Positions 51,132 to 59,189 of a stretch of DNA of 64,000 nt are shown piece after piece; positions within the stretch are counted from its first letter, which is position 1, and every line of letters starts with the position of its first letter. This DNA is from Actinomycetota bacterium (lineage in GTDB: Bacteria > Actinomycetota > Acidimicrobiia > Acidimicrobiales > Ilumatobacteraceae): NCBI GenBank assembly GCA_963169665.1, contig CAUJET010000029.1:1-64000 (forward strand), written 5' to 3'. A model generated the notes under the pieces. The model was given only the letters and a program-made list of their open reading frames with translations. It was not told the origin of the DNA and did not search any database. The position numbers and the translations under genes are program-made.

Positions 51132-51498
51132 TGAAGGTGTCGCTCGGGTTCGTCGAGCACACACCCTCGAACACGCCCGGCGTCGTGAACCGGTAGGTGA
51201 GCGTGGTGCCGGCCAGCACGTAGAACGTGCCGACGGTGTGGCTCTTGCGGTCGTCGTTGACGATGCGGATCGTGTCACCGACGTTCGCGGTGATCGCGAC
51301 CGGCATGATCTTCGGGTCACGACCGATCGCGATCTGCGAGGCCGTGCCTTCGGGGATCGTGTAGTCGAAGGTGTACGGACCGGGCACGGTCGTGACGGGG
51401 GTGGCCTCCAGCTGCTCGCCCTGGCCGCCGCATGCGGACGGCACCAGACCGAACACGCCCGCGAGCGCCAGGACGGCGACGGCGCGACGGCCGATCAC
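51112..51498 (-). CDS. Cupredoxin-like lipoprotein with incomplete copper site
   Basis: 128 residues. Lipobox VPSAC precedes a beta-rich domain with cupredoxin signatures: ITANVGDTIRIVNDDRKSHT (first His ligand in SHTVG), TTLTYRFTTPGVFEGVCSTN (Cys ligand). A type 1 site needs C-x(2-4)-H-x(2-4)-M after the Cys; here the sequence is CSTNPSDTFIL, without the second His and Met. It may bind copper differently or act as a structural or chaperone protein. It follows the SCO gene with a four-base overlap. Confidence 0.75.
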   Translation of the reverse strand: MIGRRAVAVLALAGVFGLVPSACGGQGEQLEATPVTTVPGPYTFDYTIPEGTASQIAIGRDPKIMPVAITANVGDTIRIVNDDRKSHTVGTFYVLAGTTLTYRFTTPGVFEGVCSTNPSDTFILTVLA

Positions 51499-52208
51499 GC
51501 GTCCGCTCCAGCGTCGACCTCGTCGAGCACGAGCTCGAGGTCGCCGGCGACATCGTCGGCGGTGACGCCGAACGGCCAGGTGAGCAGGAGCTTGCCCGTG
51601 TCGTCGACCACGTACATCGCGCCGCTGTGCGACACCTCGACAGCGCCCTCGGCGTTCGTGGTGACCATGAAGGTCACCCCGAAGGCGTCGGTGGCCGCAC
51701 GCAGCACCTGATCGTCGTCGGTGCGCAGGGCGTGGGCATCGGACACGAAGCTCTGCACGTATCCGGTGAGGATCTCGCTCGTGTCGCGGGCCGGGTCGAT
51801 GGTGGCCATCGCGAGCTGCACCCGCGAGGCGTCCTCACCCAGCTGGTTGAGCGCGTTCTTGAACATCGCCAACGAGGTCGGGCACACGTCGGGACACGAG
51901 GTGTACCCGAAGTAGGTGACCAGCACCTTGCCGGGGTCGGCACGGAACGCGAACGGGGCGTCGTCGGCGGAGCCGTCGAGCATCGCTGCCGTGTCCACCT
52001 GCTGCACGCCGCTCGGTCGGTAACCGACGAGCTCGTGGTCCGAGGCGCCGTCGCCGCATGCGGCGAGCGAGAGGGAGGCGACGACGAGGGCGACACCGCC
52101 GGCACGCAACATCCGCCGAGGCGACGTACGAGCTGCGGACGCCACGCGGAGGGAACGGGGGGCGCGTGCGTGGATCACGAATCGAAGGCTACGGCCGCAG
52201 CGGGTCAT
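51495..52208 (-). CDS. SCO1/SenC copper metallochaperone, lipoprotein
   Basis: 237 residues if started at ATG 52208; ATG 52112 gives a more ordinary signal peptide of about 20 residues. Lipobox SLAAC. The SCO thioredoxin fold shows the copper ligands in YFGYTSCPDVCPTSLAMFK (CxxxC) and the distal His in VEVSHSGAMYVVDD. It inserts copper in the CuA centre of cytochrome c oxidase subunit II. The downstream cupredoxin-like gene overlaps. It is divergent from the universal stress gene. Confidence 0.88.
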   Translation of the reverse strand: MTRCGRSLRFVIHARAPRSLRVASAARTSPRRMLRAGGVALVVASLSLAACGDGASDHELVGYRPSGVQQVDTAAMLDGSADDAPFAFRADPGKVLVTYFGYTSCPDVCPTSLAMFKNALNQLGEDASRVQLAMATIDPARDTSEILTGYVQSFVSDAHALRTDDDQVLRAATDAFGVTFMVTTNAEGAVEVSHSGAMYVVDDTGKLLLTWPFGVTADDVAGDLELVLDEVDAGADA

Positions 52209-52267
52209 GCTCACAGGGTCGAAGGACCCGACACCCGAGTTCCGGCCCGTCCGACCGACGGCACAAC

Positions 52268-52283
52268 AGGGCCGGATGGCCCT
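52268..52283. promoter_or_regulatory. Perfect 16 bp palindrome before the universal stress gene
   Basis: AGGGCC-GGAT-GGCCCT is a perfect inverted repeat centred about 41 bases upstream of the start at 52317. Six-base arms with a 4-base spacer resemble boxes bound by response regulators of the DevR/NarL type, which often control universal stress proteins. The assignment to a regulator is inferred. Confidence 0.5.
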
Positions 52284-52316
52284 GGTGGGCGACTGCGGTG
52301 GGCGCACACTGACGTC

Positions 52317-53618
52317 ATGACCATCAAGCATGTGATCGTTCCCATCGACTTCTCGGACGTCTCGATCGCAGCCGTGGACCACGGGCGTTGGCTCGCCGAT
52401 CGATCGACGTCGACCGTCGAACTCGTCGCGGTCACCACGCCGCGATACGCGAACGTGACGACAGCCGCCCTCACCTCTCTCGCCGCCGACGAAGACCTCG
52501 ACGCCTCGTTCCGGGTCCTCGAGACCGAGAGCGAGGACATCGAGGGCAAACTCGTCGAGGCACTCCTCAGCTCCGGCGACACCCTCTGGTGCGTCGGCAG
52601 CCACGGCCGCACGGCCCTCGGCGAGCTGCTCTTCGGCAGCGTCAGCGCCGATCTCGTCCGCGACGCGGAGGTACCGATCGCGGTCGTCGGCCCGCACGCC
52701 GTCGTCCGCGACCGTGCCGATGTGCTCGCCGTCGCCGTCGACGGCACCGAGGTGTCGGAGTCGATCCTCCCCGCCGCCGTCGCGGCTGCCGCTGATCTGG
52801 GGCTGCGGTTGCGCCTGCTGCAAGTGGGTGTCGGCCATGTCCCTGCGGACGCGAACGACAACAACTACCTCGCCGGGCTGAGCAAGCACCTCCCCGACCC
52901 GGACCACGCCGACTACGACACCCTCTACGGGGAGGCGGGCGATCAACTCGTCGCCTACGTGGAGCGCACCGATGACATCGCCATGCTGGCGATGGCCACT
53001 CGCGGCATCCCGGCCGGCGCACGCCTGTCGGTGCCGAGCACGGCGATGCGGGTGATGCGCCACGCCGTGGTGCCGGTGTTGATGCTCCACCCGAGGGTGG
53101 CCGAGCAGCAGCCCGACTCGCACGCCGATCCGGTGCACCTTGTCGACCTGCGCAAGCGGGTCGTGGTGGGCATCGACACCTACGAGGCGTCGAAGCCCGC
53201 GGTCGACTGGGCGGCAGCCGAGGCCGAGCGCCGGCATGCGGTGCTCCAGGTGGTGCACAGCTGGCACATCCCGGTGACGGCCGGATCGATGTACGGCTAC
53301 CCGATCTGGCCCGACATCGAGGCCGTCCGCCAGGCGGCCCTCGACGAGGTGGCGCACACGGCGGCCGCGATCGTCGCTGCCCATCCGGGTCTCATGGTCG
53401 AGACGATCGTGGCCGAGGGCGGCGCGACGCAAGCCATCGCCGAGCAGAGCGAGGGGGCCGAGCTGGTGGTGTTGGGTCGCCACCACCACGGACGGATCGC
53501 GAAGTTCCTCGTCGGGTCGACCAGTGAGTCGACCGCCAAGCACGTCGACTGCCCGCTCGTGATCGTCCCCTGCGACGAGCCCGAGTCGGTCGCTGCCGAG
53601 ATCGCTGCGACGAGCTGA
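52317..53618 (+). CDS. Universal stress protein with three tandem USP domains
   Basis: 433 residues, three times the basic USP unit. Domain 1 (1-128): HVIVPIDFSDVSIAAVDHGR and the ATP loop GSHGRTALGELLFGS. Domain 2 (about 135-275) is degenerate (ATRGIPAGARLSVPSTAMR). Domain 3 (about 287-425): VVVGIDTYEASKPAVDWAAA and LGRHHHGRIAKFLVGST with a slightly altered nucleotide loop. Most family proteins have one or two domains. It probably binds ATP and acts in stress or energy limitation; a palindromic operator and a strong terminator frame the gene. Confidence 0.82.
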   Translation: MTIKHVIVPIDFSDVSIAAVDHGRWLADRSTSTVELVAVTTPRYANVTTAALTSLAADEDLDASFRVLETESEDIEGKLVEALLSSGDTLWCVGSHGRTALGELLFGSVSADLVRDAEVPIAVVGPHAVVRDRADVLAVAVDGTEVSESILPAAVAAAADLGLRLRLLQVGVGHVPADANDNNYLAGLSKHLPDPDHADYDTLYGEAGDQLVAYVERTDDIAMLAMATRGIPAGARLSVPSTAMRVMRHAVVPVLMLHPRVAEQQPDSHADPVHLVDLRKRVVVGIDTYEASKPAVDWAAAEAERRHAVLQVVHSWHIPVTAGSMYGYPIWPDIEAVRQAALDEVAHTAAAIVAAHPGLMVETIVAEGGATQAIAEQSEGAELVVLGRHHHGRIAKFLVGSTSESTAKHVDCPLVIVPCDEPESVAAEIAATS

Positions 53619-53650
53619 CCGCCAGCTGTTCAGCAGCCGACCGGACCCCG

Positions 53651-53690
53651 CCGGCCCGGATCGATGCCCATCGGCACCGGTCCGGGCCGG
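53651..53690 (+). terminator. Strong hairpin after the universal stress gene
   Basis: CCGGCCCGGA (53651-53660) pairs perfectly with TCCGGGCCGG (53681-53690); the 20-base loop can fold into a smaller CGAT/ATCG hairpin. It begins 33 bases after the stop codon. Confidence 0.65.
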
Positions 53691-53944
53691 CGTCGCGCCG
53701 ACTCGCCCGCGCGACGGTGTCATAGCCTGGACACATCCGCCCCTTCACTCGTACGACGATCAGCCGGGTCGACCCCAGGTCGCACCGCCCTCATGATCGA
53801 GCCTCCGCGCGGGTCGCAGGTGCCGGTCGCCGACGGCCCGGACCGGTCGGATCTATCCTGCTGTTCGCCGTCGCCTGGACCATCACCGCGTGCGGCGCCG
53901 AGTCGGCCTCGCCCCCGTCGAGCACCGCTCCCCCGCCCACGTCG

Positions 53945-54775
53945 GTGGCACCGACGTCGGTGGCGCCCACCTCCACCGACATCGGCGAGCAGGACGGGAC
54001 CGCGGCGGGCGCCGTCGTGACGATCGGCAGTTCGGCTGCCGCCACCACGCCGGCCGAGCGAGTGACCCCGCCGCCCGCCACCGAGTGCGAGCGGGTCGCG
54101 ACGGCGGTCGCCGCTCGACACCCGGGGCCCTCCATGCAGGTGATCGTGCGCAGCCCCGCATGGACCGACACGACGGTGACCCTCGAGGTCGCCACCCGCA
54201 CCGCCGCCGGATGGCGGTGCGGTGCGACCATGGAGGCGCGCGTCGGTCGCTCGGGGATGCGTCCGCTCCTCGACCGTCGCAGCGGCGACGGCACCACCCC
54301 CGCCGGTGTCTTCCCGCTCGCCACCATGACCGCGCCGGACGGACAGCGCTTCTCGTTCTTCGGCAACGCACCCGACCCGGGTGTCACCGCCGGCACCTAC
54401 CGGCGGGTGCGGACCGGGGACTGCTTCGGGGCGACACCGAACACGGCCGGCTACGGCCACCTCCGGTACGACACGAGCTGTCCCAGCCCCGACGACGAGT
54501 ACCTGCCCCGGTTGGTGACCGCCTACAGCAACGCGGCGCTCATCGGGGCGAACATGGAACCCGAGGTGTCGGGGGACGCTCCCGGGGAGACGCCGTACGC
54601 CGCGGCGATCTTCCTCCACCGCCACGTGTACGTGAACGGTGCGACCGGCCCCACGAAGCCCACCTCCGGCTGCGTGTCGCTCGCCCAGACCGATCTGTCG
54701 GCGGTGTTGGTCGGACTCACGAGCGACGCCGTGTTCGCGATCGGCACGACCGACTGGTTGCTCACGACCGCCTGA
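53945..54775 (+). CDS. L,D-transpeptidase-like (YkuD) exported protein, start unclear
   Basis: 276 residues from GTG 53945. The catalytic motif is HRHVYVNGATGPTKPTSGCV followed by SLAQTDL (S-G-C nucleophile). Substrate-side motifs include RSGDGTTPAGVFPLATMTAP and TAGYGHLRYDTSC. The frame is open for some 70 codons before this GTG and encodes a perfect lipoprotein signal (ILLFAVAWTITACGAES, about 53855-53905), yet no ATG, GTG or TTG precedes it in frame. An ATG at 53793 is in another frame. So the true start is missing, non-canonical (ATC or CTG), or hidden by a frameshift. It ends directly against the convergent methyltransferase gene. Confidence 0.75.
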   Translation: MAPTSVAPTSTDIGEQDGTAAGAVVTIGSSAAATTPAERVTPPPATECERVATAVAARHPGPSMQVIVRSPAWTDTTVTLEVATRTAAGWRCGATMEARVGRSGMRPLLDRRSGDGTTPAGVFPLATMTAPDGQRFSFFGNAPDPGVTAGTYRRVRTGDCFGATPNTAGYGHLRYDTSCPSPDDEYLPRLVTAYSNAALIGANMEPEVSGDAPGETPYAAAIFLHRHVYVNGATGPTKPTSGCVSLAQTDLSAVLVGLTSDAVFAIGTTDWLLTTA

Positions 54776-55504
54776 TCAGACGGTCGCACCCGGGTCGTCG
54801 GGACGTTCGCCGTCGGTCGCCTGCTCGGGCTCGCGGACCATGGCCCACACGGCGTACAACGGATCGCCGAGGCCGTCGGCCGGCGTGCACAGCGCGGCCT
54901 GGGGCTCGTGGTACGCGCCGGTGTGGCGGAAGTACTGCCCCACCACGTGGCACCGCTGCTGTTCGTTGATCGCGAGCCAGCCGCGGATCACCTTGGTGGG
55001 GAAGCAGCGGTTCGAGAACGTGCACACGACGGTGCCGCCGGGCTTCACGACCCGGGCGACCTCGCGCAGGACGTCGATCGGCCGCACCAGGTAGTCGACC
55101 GACACACAACACGTCGCCGCGTCGAACCGGTCGTCGGGGAACGGCATCGCGGCCGATGCGTTGAGGTCGTGGACGACGTACGCGCTCGCCTGCCGGTTGG
55201 CCCGCAGCTCGCGCTCGTTCATGCCGAGCACGACCAGCTCCGCCGGCGGTTCGACGAAGTGCGAGATCCAGGACGACATGATGTCGAGCACCGACCGGGC
55301 CGGCCCGGCGCCGTCGATGCCCAGCTGTCGGTAGAGCCGACCGACCGCGGCGATCGCGCGGTCGTCGATGTGCGTGACGAAGCGGTCGCTGTCGTAGAAC
55401 TCGGTGTCGGGCGTTTCGTCGACCCGCGTGAAGAACCCGACCGGGAACTCCTCGTGCGGGTCGGGACCGACCGGCGTCGCGGTCGGGTCGCTCGCGTCGC
55501 TCAT
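54776..55504 (-). CDS. SAM-dependent methyltransferase-like protein
   Basis: 242 residues. It has a class I methyltransferase pattern with non-glycine-rich motif I (SVLDIMSSWISHFVEP) and later motifs FPDDRFDAATCCVSVDYLVR and VARVVKPGGTVVCTFSNRCF. The DxMSSWxSH form of motif I marks a distinct subgroup whose substrate is unknown. The ATG overlaps the stop of the VOC gene by four bases, so the two are translated together. Confidence 0.75.
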   Translation of the reverse strand: MSDASDPTATPVGPDPHEEFPVGFFTRVDETPDTEFYDSDRFVTHIDDRAIAAVGRLYRQLGIDGAGPARSVLDIMSSWISHFVEPPAELVVLGMNERELRANRQASAYVVHDLNASAAMPFPDDRFDAATCCVSVDYLVRPIDVLREVARVVKPGGTVVCTFSNRCFPTKVIRGWLAINEQQRCHVVGQYFRHTGAYHEPQAALCTPADGLGDPLYAVWAMVREPEQATDGERPDDPGATV

Positions 55505-55932
55505 GACGGCACCTCCGAGGGCTCGCTGAGATCGGACATCTGGAGGAGGTCCCACGGGTTCCCGTAGAGGTCCTCGAACACGGCGACGGTGCCGTACGGC
55601 TCCTGGCGGGGCGCTTCGCGGAAGTGCACCCCTGCCGCCGTCATGCGGGCGTGATCGCGGGCGAAGTCGTCGGTGTGCAGGAACAGCCAGACCCGGCCGC
55701 CGCCCTGCGCGCCGACGACGGCGCGCTGCTCGTCGGACGCCGCCCGGGCGAGCAGGAGCGAGGCACCCGTCCCCGCATCGTTGGCGGCCTGCGACGGCGT
55801 GACGACCACCCAGCGCTTGCCACCGCCCATGTCGGTGTCCTCGTCGAGTGTGAATCCGAGTGCGTCGACGAAGAAGGCGATGGCCTCGTCGTACTCGTGC
55901 ACCACCAGCGCGACGGTTGCGATCCTGGGCAT
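55501..55932 (-). CDS. VOC (glyoxalase/bleomycin-resistance fold) protein
   Basis: 143 residues. The VOC fold shows two beta-alpha-beta-beta units: IATVALVVHEYDEAIAFFVD, ALGFTLDEDTDMGGGKRWVV, then GRVWLFLHTDDFARDHARMT and YGTVAVFEDLYGNPWDLLQM. Metal ligands are plausible at His and Glu in these segments. It could be a dioxygenase, isomerase or binding protein. It is divergent from the P450 at 56056, and two GGTACCA palindromes lie between them. Confidence 0.8.
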   Translation of the reverse strand: MPRIATVALVVHEYDEAIAFFVDALGFTLDEDTDMGGGKRWVVVTPSQAANDAGTGASLLLARAASDEQRAVVGAQGGGRVWLFLHTDDFARDHARMTAAGVHFREAPRQEPYGTVAVFEDLYGNPWDLLQMSDLSEPSEVPS

Positions 55933-55988
55933 CCGCCCATTGTGCCCGAGGACACCTGCCGGACGGCCGATCCCGCGATGCCCACGGG

Positions 55989-56015
55989 GGTACCATCGGT
56001 CCGAGCGCGGTACCA
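55989..56015. promoter_or_regulatory. Paired GGTACCA sites exactly 20 bp apart
   Basis: GGTACCA at 55989-55995 and again at 56009-56015; both cores are the palindrome GGTACC. The 20 bp distance equals two helical turns, so one dimeric or tetrameric regulator could bind both. They lie in the 123 bp between divergent VOC and P450 genes. Confidence 0.4.
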
Positions 56016-56055
56016 CTCGGGGGACGAGGGGCCGCACGACCGCTGGGGGGCGTTC

Positions 56056-57264
56056 ATGACCGGCAATCCGGTGACCGACTGGGCACGCGACTACGACATC
56101 TTCGATCCGGACTACGTGGGCGACCCGTTCCTCATCTGGGACGACCTGCGCACCAACTGCCCGGTGGCCCACACCGAGCGGTGGGGCGGGTCGTGGCTGC
56201 CCACCACCTACGCCGACGTGATGGCGATCTCGCACGACATCGCCCGCTTCAGCTCCAGCGACGTGGGCGTCATGCCGCCGGCGGCCGACGCCGAGGAGAA
56301 GCCGCCGTCGGCCGGGGGCATCCCGGTGCTGCCACCCATCTCGGTCGATCCCCCCGAGCACACCTGGACGCGACGACTGATGCTGCCGTGGTTCTCGCAC
56401 CGGCGGGTGGAGGAGCTCGAGGTCATCACCCGCGACCTGTGCCGCGGGCTGGTCGACGGATTCGTGGCCGACGGTCGCGCCGACGCCGCTGCCGACTACG
56501 CGCAGCAGATCCCGGTGCGGATCATCTCGATGGTGCTCGGCGTGCCGGAGGAGATGAGCGACACGTTCACCGGTTGGGTGCGCGACGTGCTCGAGTTCGC
56601 CCACGACGAGCGGCGCCGCGAGGCGGGCGCCGAGGCGCTGGGGCTGTACTTGTACGAGCAGGTCCAGCGCCGCAAGACCGAACCGGGCGACGACCTCATC
56701 AGCGAACTGGTGCACACCGAGCACGAGGGCGAGCTGTTGAGCGACGAGATCGTGCTCGGCATCGCTGCGCTCACGCTGATCGCTGGGGTCGACACGACGT
56801 GGTCGGCGATCGGGTCGTCGATGTGGCACCTCGCCACCCACGAGGCCGACCGGCGTCGGTTGGTCGCCGAGCCCGAGCTGATGCCCACTGCCGTCGAGGA
56901 ACTGCTCCGGGCGTACTCCCCCGTCACGATGGCCCGCGTGGTCACCGAGGACGTCGAGTTCCAGGGCTGCCCGATGCATGCCGGCGACAAGGTGCTGCTC
57001 AACTTCCCCGCGGCCAACCGCGACCCGGCCGTGTTCGAGCGTGCCGACGAGGTGGTGCTCGACCGCCAGATCAACCGGCACCTCGCCTTCGGCGCAGGCA
57101 TCCATCGCTGCGCCGGCTCCAACCTCGCTCGCATGGAGGTTCGGGTCGCGATCGAGGAGTGGCTGCGCCAGATCCCCGAGTTCTCGGTGCCCGAGGGCGC
57201 CGAGGTCACGTGGGCGGGCGGGCAGGTGCGCGGCCCGCGCAGCGTGCCGGTCGTCTTCGGCTGA
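56056..57264 (+). CDS. Cytochrome P450
   Basis: 402 residues. The I-helix reads LIAGVDTTWSAIGSS, the K-helix EELLRAYSPVTMA (ExxR) and the heme loop FGAGIHRCAGSNLARMEVR (axial Cys near residue 352). A Pro-rich stretch PPAADAEEKPPSAGG in the B-C region is unusually long. It is a soluble bacterial class I enzyme; ferredoxin and reductase are not adjacent. The ATG is preceded by GGGGGG. It may share regulation with the divergent VOC/methyltransferase pair. Confidence 0.9.
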   Translation: MTGNPVTDWARDYDIFDPDYVGDPFLIWDDLRTNCPVAHTERWGGSWLPTTYADVMAISHDIARFSSSDVGVMPPAADAEEKPPSAGGIPVLPPISVDPPEHTWTRRLMLPWFSHRRVEELEVITRDLCRGLVDGFVADGRADAAADYAQQIPVRIISMVLGVPEEMSDTFTGWVRDVLEFAHDERRREAGAEALGLYLYEQVQRRKTEPGDDLISELVHTEHEGELLSDEIVLGIAALTLIAGVDTTWSAIGSSMWHLATHEADRRRLVAEPELMPTAVEELLRAYSPVTMARVVTEDVEFQGCPMHAGDKVLLNFPAANRDPAVFERADEVVLDRQINRHLAFGAGIHRCAGSNLARMEVRVAIEEWLRQIPEFSVPEGAEVTWAGGQVRGPRSVPVVFG

Positions 57265-57353
57265 GGCGACGCCGCACACGGACAGCACGAGTGCTGCGCC
57301 CGCTCGATCAGCCGTCGACGCGCACCACGCCTACTCCGCCGGATCCATGCGGC

Positions 57354-57737
57354 TCACGCCTCCGGGTCGAGGTACGTGCGCAGTTCGATGCCGTGGCCGT
57401 CGGGGTCGCGGACGTAGATGCCCATTCCGACCCCACGGGCACCGAACAACCGCCGGGGCGCGTCCACGTCGCCGAACCGGCCGGACGCGGCGAGCGCGGC
57501 GAGGTCGACGTCGTCGACGACGAGCGCGACATGATCGACGTTGGTGCCGTCGACGGTGCCGAGCTGGAGATCGATGATCGTGTCGGCGGTGACGCGCACG
57601 GACACGAACGGTGCCTCGCCCCGACGCCACTCGTCGAGGCGGACCACCTCGAGGCCGAGCAGGTCGCGGTACCACCGCACCGACCGCTCCATGTCGCTCA
57701 CCCGGAACACCACATGATCGAGCTCGAGGACGCGCAT
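57354..57737 (-). CDS. VOC (glyoxalase-like) protein
   Basis: 127 residues, complete VOC fold: LELDHVVFRVSDMERSVRWY, RDLLGLEVVRLDEWRRGEAP, VDHVALVVDDVDLAALAA and GIYVRDPDGHGIELRTYL. Conserved His6 and the Glu in GIELRTY are the usual metal ligands. It is the intact parent-like copy of the deleted version at 61856-61996; the DNA similarity continues some 110 bases upstream of the start codon. Function (glyoxalase, fosfomycin-type or dioxygenase) is not decided by sequence. Confidence 0.82.
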   Translation of the reverse strand: MRVLELDHVVFRVSDMERSVRWYRDLLGLEVVRLDEWRRGEAPFVSVRVTADTIIDLQLGTVDGTNVDHVALVVDDVDLAALAASGRFGDVDAPRRLFGARGVGMGIYVRDPDGHGIELRTYLDPEA

Positions 57738-57796
57738 CGCACCAGTCTGCACGACCGGCGTCGACCCTGCCCAGGAGTTCGGGCCGCTCGCTGGAG

Positions 57797-57812
57797 ACGA
57801 ACGTGCGTCCAC
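57797..57812. promoter_or_regulatory. Decayed copy of the SOS-like box
   Basis: ACGAACGTGCGTCCAC corresponds to the perfect palindrome at 62058-62073, but the right arm has changed (GTTCGT to GTCCAC). It lies 60 bases upstream of the intact VOC gene, in the duplicated segment. No nuclease gene follows here. Confidence 0.4.
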
Positions 57813-57852
57813 GCTCGACTGGTGTGATCGTGGTCGCGGCCCGGGCACAGGG

Positions 57853-58503
57853 TCAGAGCTGCAGTTCGACGGTGAGCGATGCGGCCCGCGAGACCTGTTC
57901 GTCGTGGCTGGCGACGAGCACGGCGCTGCCGCCTGCTGCGCAGGCGAGGAGTGCGGCGATCACCAGCGAGGCGTGTTCCGGATCCTGGTGACTCGTGGGT
58001 TCGTCCGCGAGCACGACGGCGGGCGCTGCGACGACGGCGCGAGCGACGGCGGCCCGTTGCTGCTGGCCCATCGACACCTCGGACGGGAAGCGATCCGCCA
58101 AGACGGAGAGGTCGAGCCGTTCGAGGACCGTGCAGGCGAGCGATCGCTGCTCGCGCCGGCTCCGGCCGGCGACCGCGACCTCCAGGTTCTCGCTCAGGGT
58201 CAGCTCCGGCACGAGGGCGAGCACCTGCGGCACCACTGCGACCCGTTGCCACGTCGTCCGCGCCAGGGCTGATCCGGACATCTCCTGCCCGTCGATCCGG
58301 ACCGTGCCGGCATCCGGCGGGCACCAACCCGCCACGATCGCGAGCAGCGTCGACTTGCCGCTGCCGGACCGCCCTCGTACGACGGCGAGCTCGCCGGCTG
58401 CGACCTCGAACGAGACCGGCCGGAGTCCGGACCCCGACGTCCACCACTTCGCGACGGCGTCCACACCGAGGCGGGCGTGTGATGTCGTTGCCGATGCGGT
58501 CAC
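57853..58503 (-). CDS. ABC transporter ATPase with altered signature (exporter subunit)
   Basis: 216 residues from a GTG overlapping the neighbouring ATPase stop (GTGA). Walker A is GRSGSGKSTLLAIVAG, Walker B is VVLADEPTSHQD and the switch His is in VLVASHDEQV. The signature, normally LSGGQ, reads VSMGQQQRAAVARAV. It belongs to the LolD/MacB-like group and probably pairs with the upstream ATPase to drive the single large FtsX-type permease; in such heterodimers one site is often inactive. Confidence 0.85.
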   Translation of the reverse strand: MTASATTSHARLGVDAVAKWWTSGSGLRPVSFEVAAGELAVVRGRSGSGKSTLLAIVAGWCPPDAGTVRIDGQEMSGSALARTTWQRVAVVPQVLALVPELTLSENLEVAVAGRSRREQRSLACTVLERLDLSVLADRFPSEVSMGQQQRAAVARAVVAAPAVVLADEPTSHQDPEHASLVIAALLACAAGGSAVLVASHDEQVSRAASLTVELQL

Positions 58504-59189
58504 GACAGGCGCCGCCCGTGGTCGAGCCTGACGACGTCGTCGGCGGCGCCGATCACGTCCTCGTCGTGCGTCGCGACGAGCACGCAGACGCCAGCGGCCG
58601 CACCGGCGCGCAGTGCCGCGATCACGAGCGCCGCGCTCTGCCGGTCGAGCGATGCGGTGGGCTCGTCGGCTGCGATCACCGGGGCGCCGGCGGCGAGCGC
58701 GGCAGCGATCGCCACACGCTGCTGTTCGCCGCCGCTCATCTCGCGCACCGAGGCCTGCGACCGGTGACCCAGCTCCACCTGATCGAGGACCCGCACCGGG
58801 TCGACCACGCGCCCCGAGCGCCCCGCCGACCAGACGATGTTCTCGCCGACCGAGAGGTGATCGAACAGGTTGTCGCTGGGCTGAGGCATCACCATCGTCA
58901 CGTGATCGCGCCGGAGCCGACGCCGGCCGCGCCGTGACAGCGACCCGACGTCGGCGCCGGCCACGAGCACGAGCCCGTCGTCGGCCCGGTCGAGCCCGGC
59001 CACCAGACCCAGCAGTGTTGACTTGCCCGAGCCGCTCGCCCCTGCGATCACGGTCATCCTGCCCGGCAGGCACACCATCGAGACGTCGTCGAGCGCCCGG
59101 GTGATCTCGCCCCCGGTGCGGTAGTCGCGGATCACGCTCCGGCACTCCACCAAGGGGTCGACGGTCCGCAGCGACTCACGCAGTTCCAC
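58500..59189 (-). CDS. ABC transporter ATPase (LolD/MacB-like)
   Basis: 229 residues. Walker A GASGSGKSTLLGLVAG, signature MSGGEQQRVAIAAALAAG, Walker B VIAADEPTASLD, switch His VLVATHDEDV. The Q-loop area is TMVMPQPSDNLFDHLSVGEN. It overlaps the permease gene by 14 bases and the second ATPase by 4, forming a three-gene operon. Unlike its partner it keeps a normal signature sequence. Confidence 0.87.
   Translation of the reverse strand: MELRESLRTVDPLVECRSVIRDYRTGGEITRALDDVSMVCLPGRMTVIAGASGSGKSTLLGLVAGLDRADDGLVLVAGADVGSLSRRGRRRLRRDHVTMVMPQPSDNLFDHLSVGENIVWSAGRSGRVVDPVRVLDQVELGHRSQASVREMSGGEQQRVAIAAALAAGAPVIAADEPTASLDRQSAALVIAALRAGAAAGVCVLVATHDEDVIGAADDVVRLDHGRRLS

Noticed and set aside
53664..54020. 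118-codon frame starting at ATG 53793 region upstream of the second L,D-transpeptidase
   Set aside because: After about 25 codons it becomes Arg/Pro-rich out-of-frame sequence of the transpeptidase gene. It was kept only as a possible frameshift partner.
57283..57296. Terminator after the P450 at 56056
   Set aside because: CAGCAC-GA-GTGCTG has a loop of only two bases and a short stem; too weak to call.
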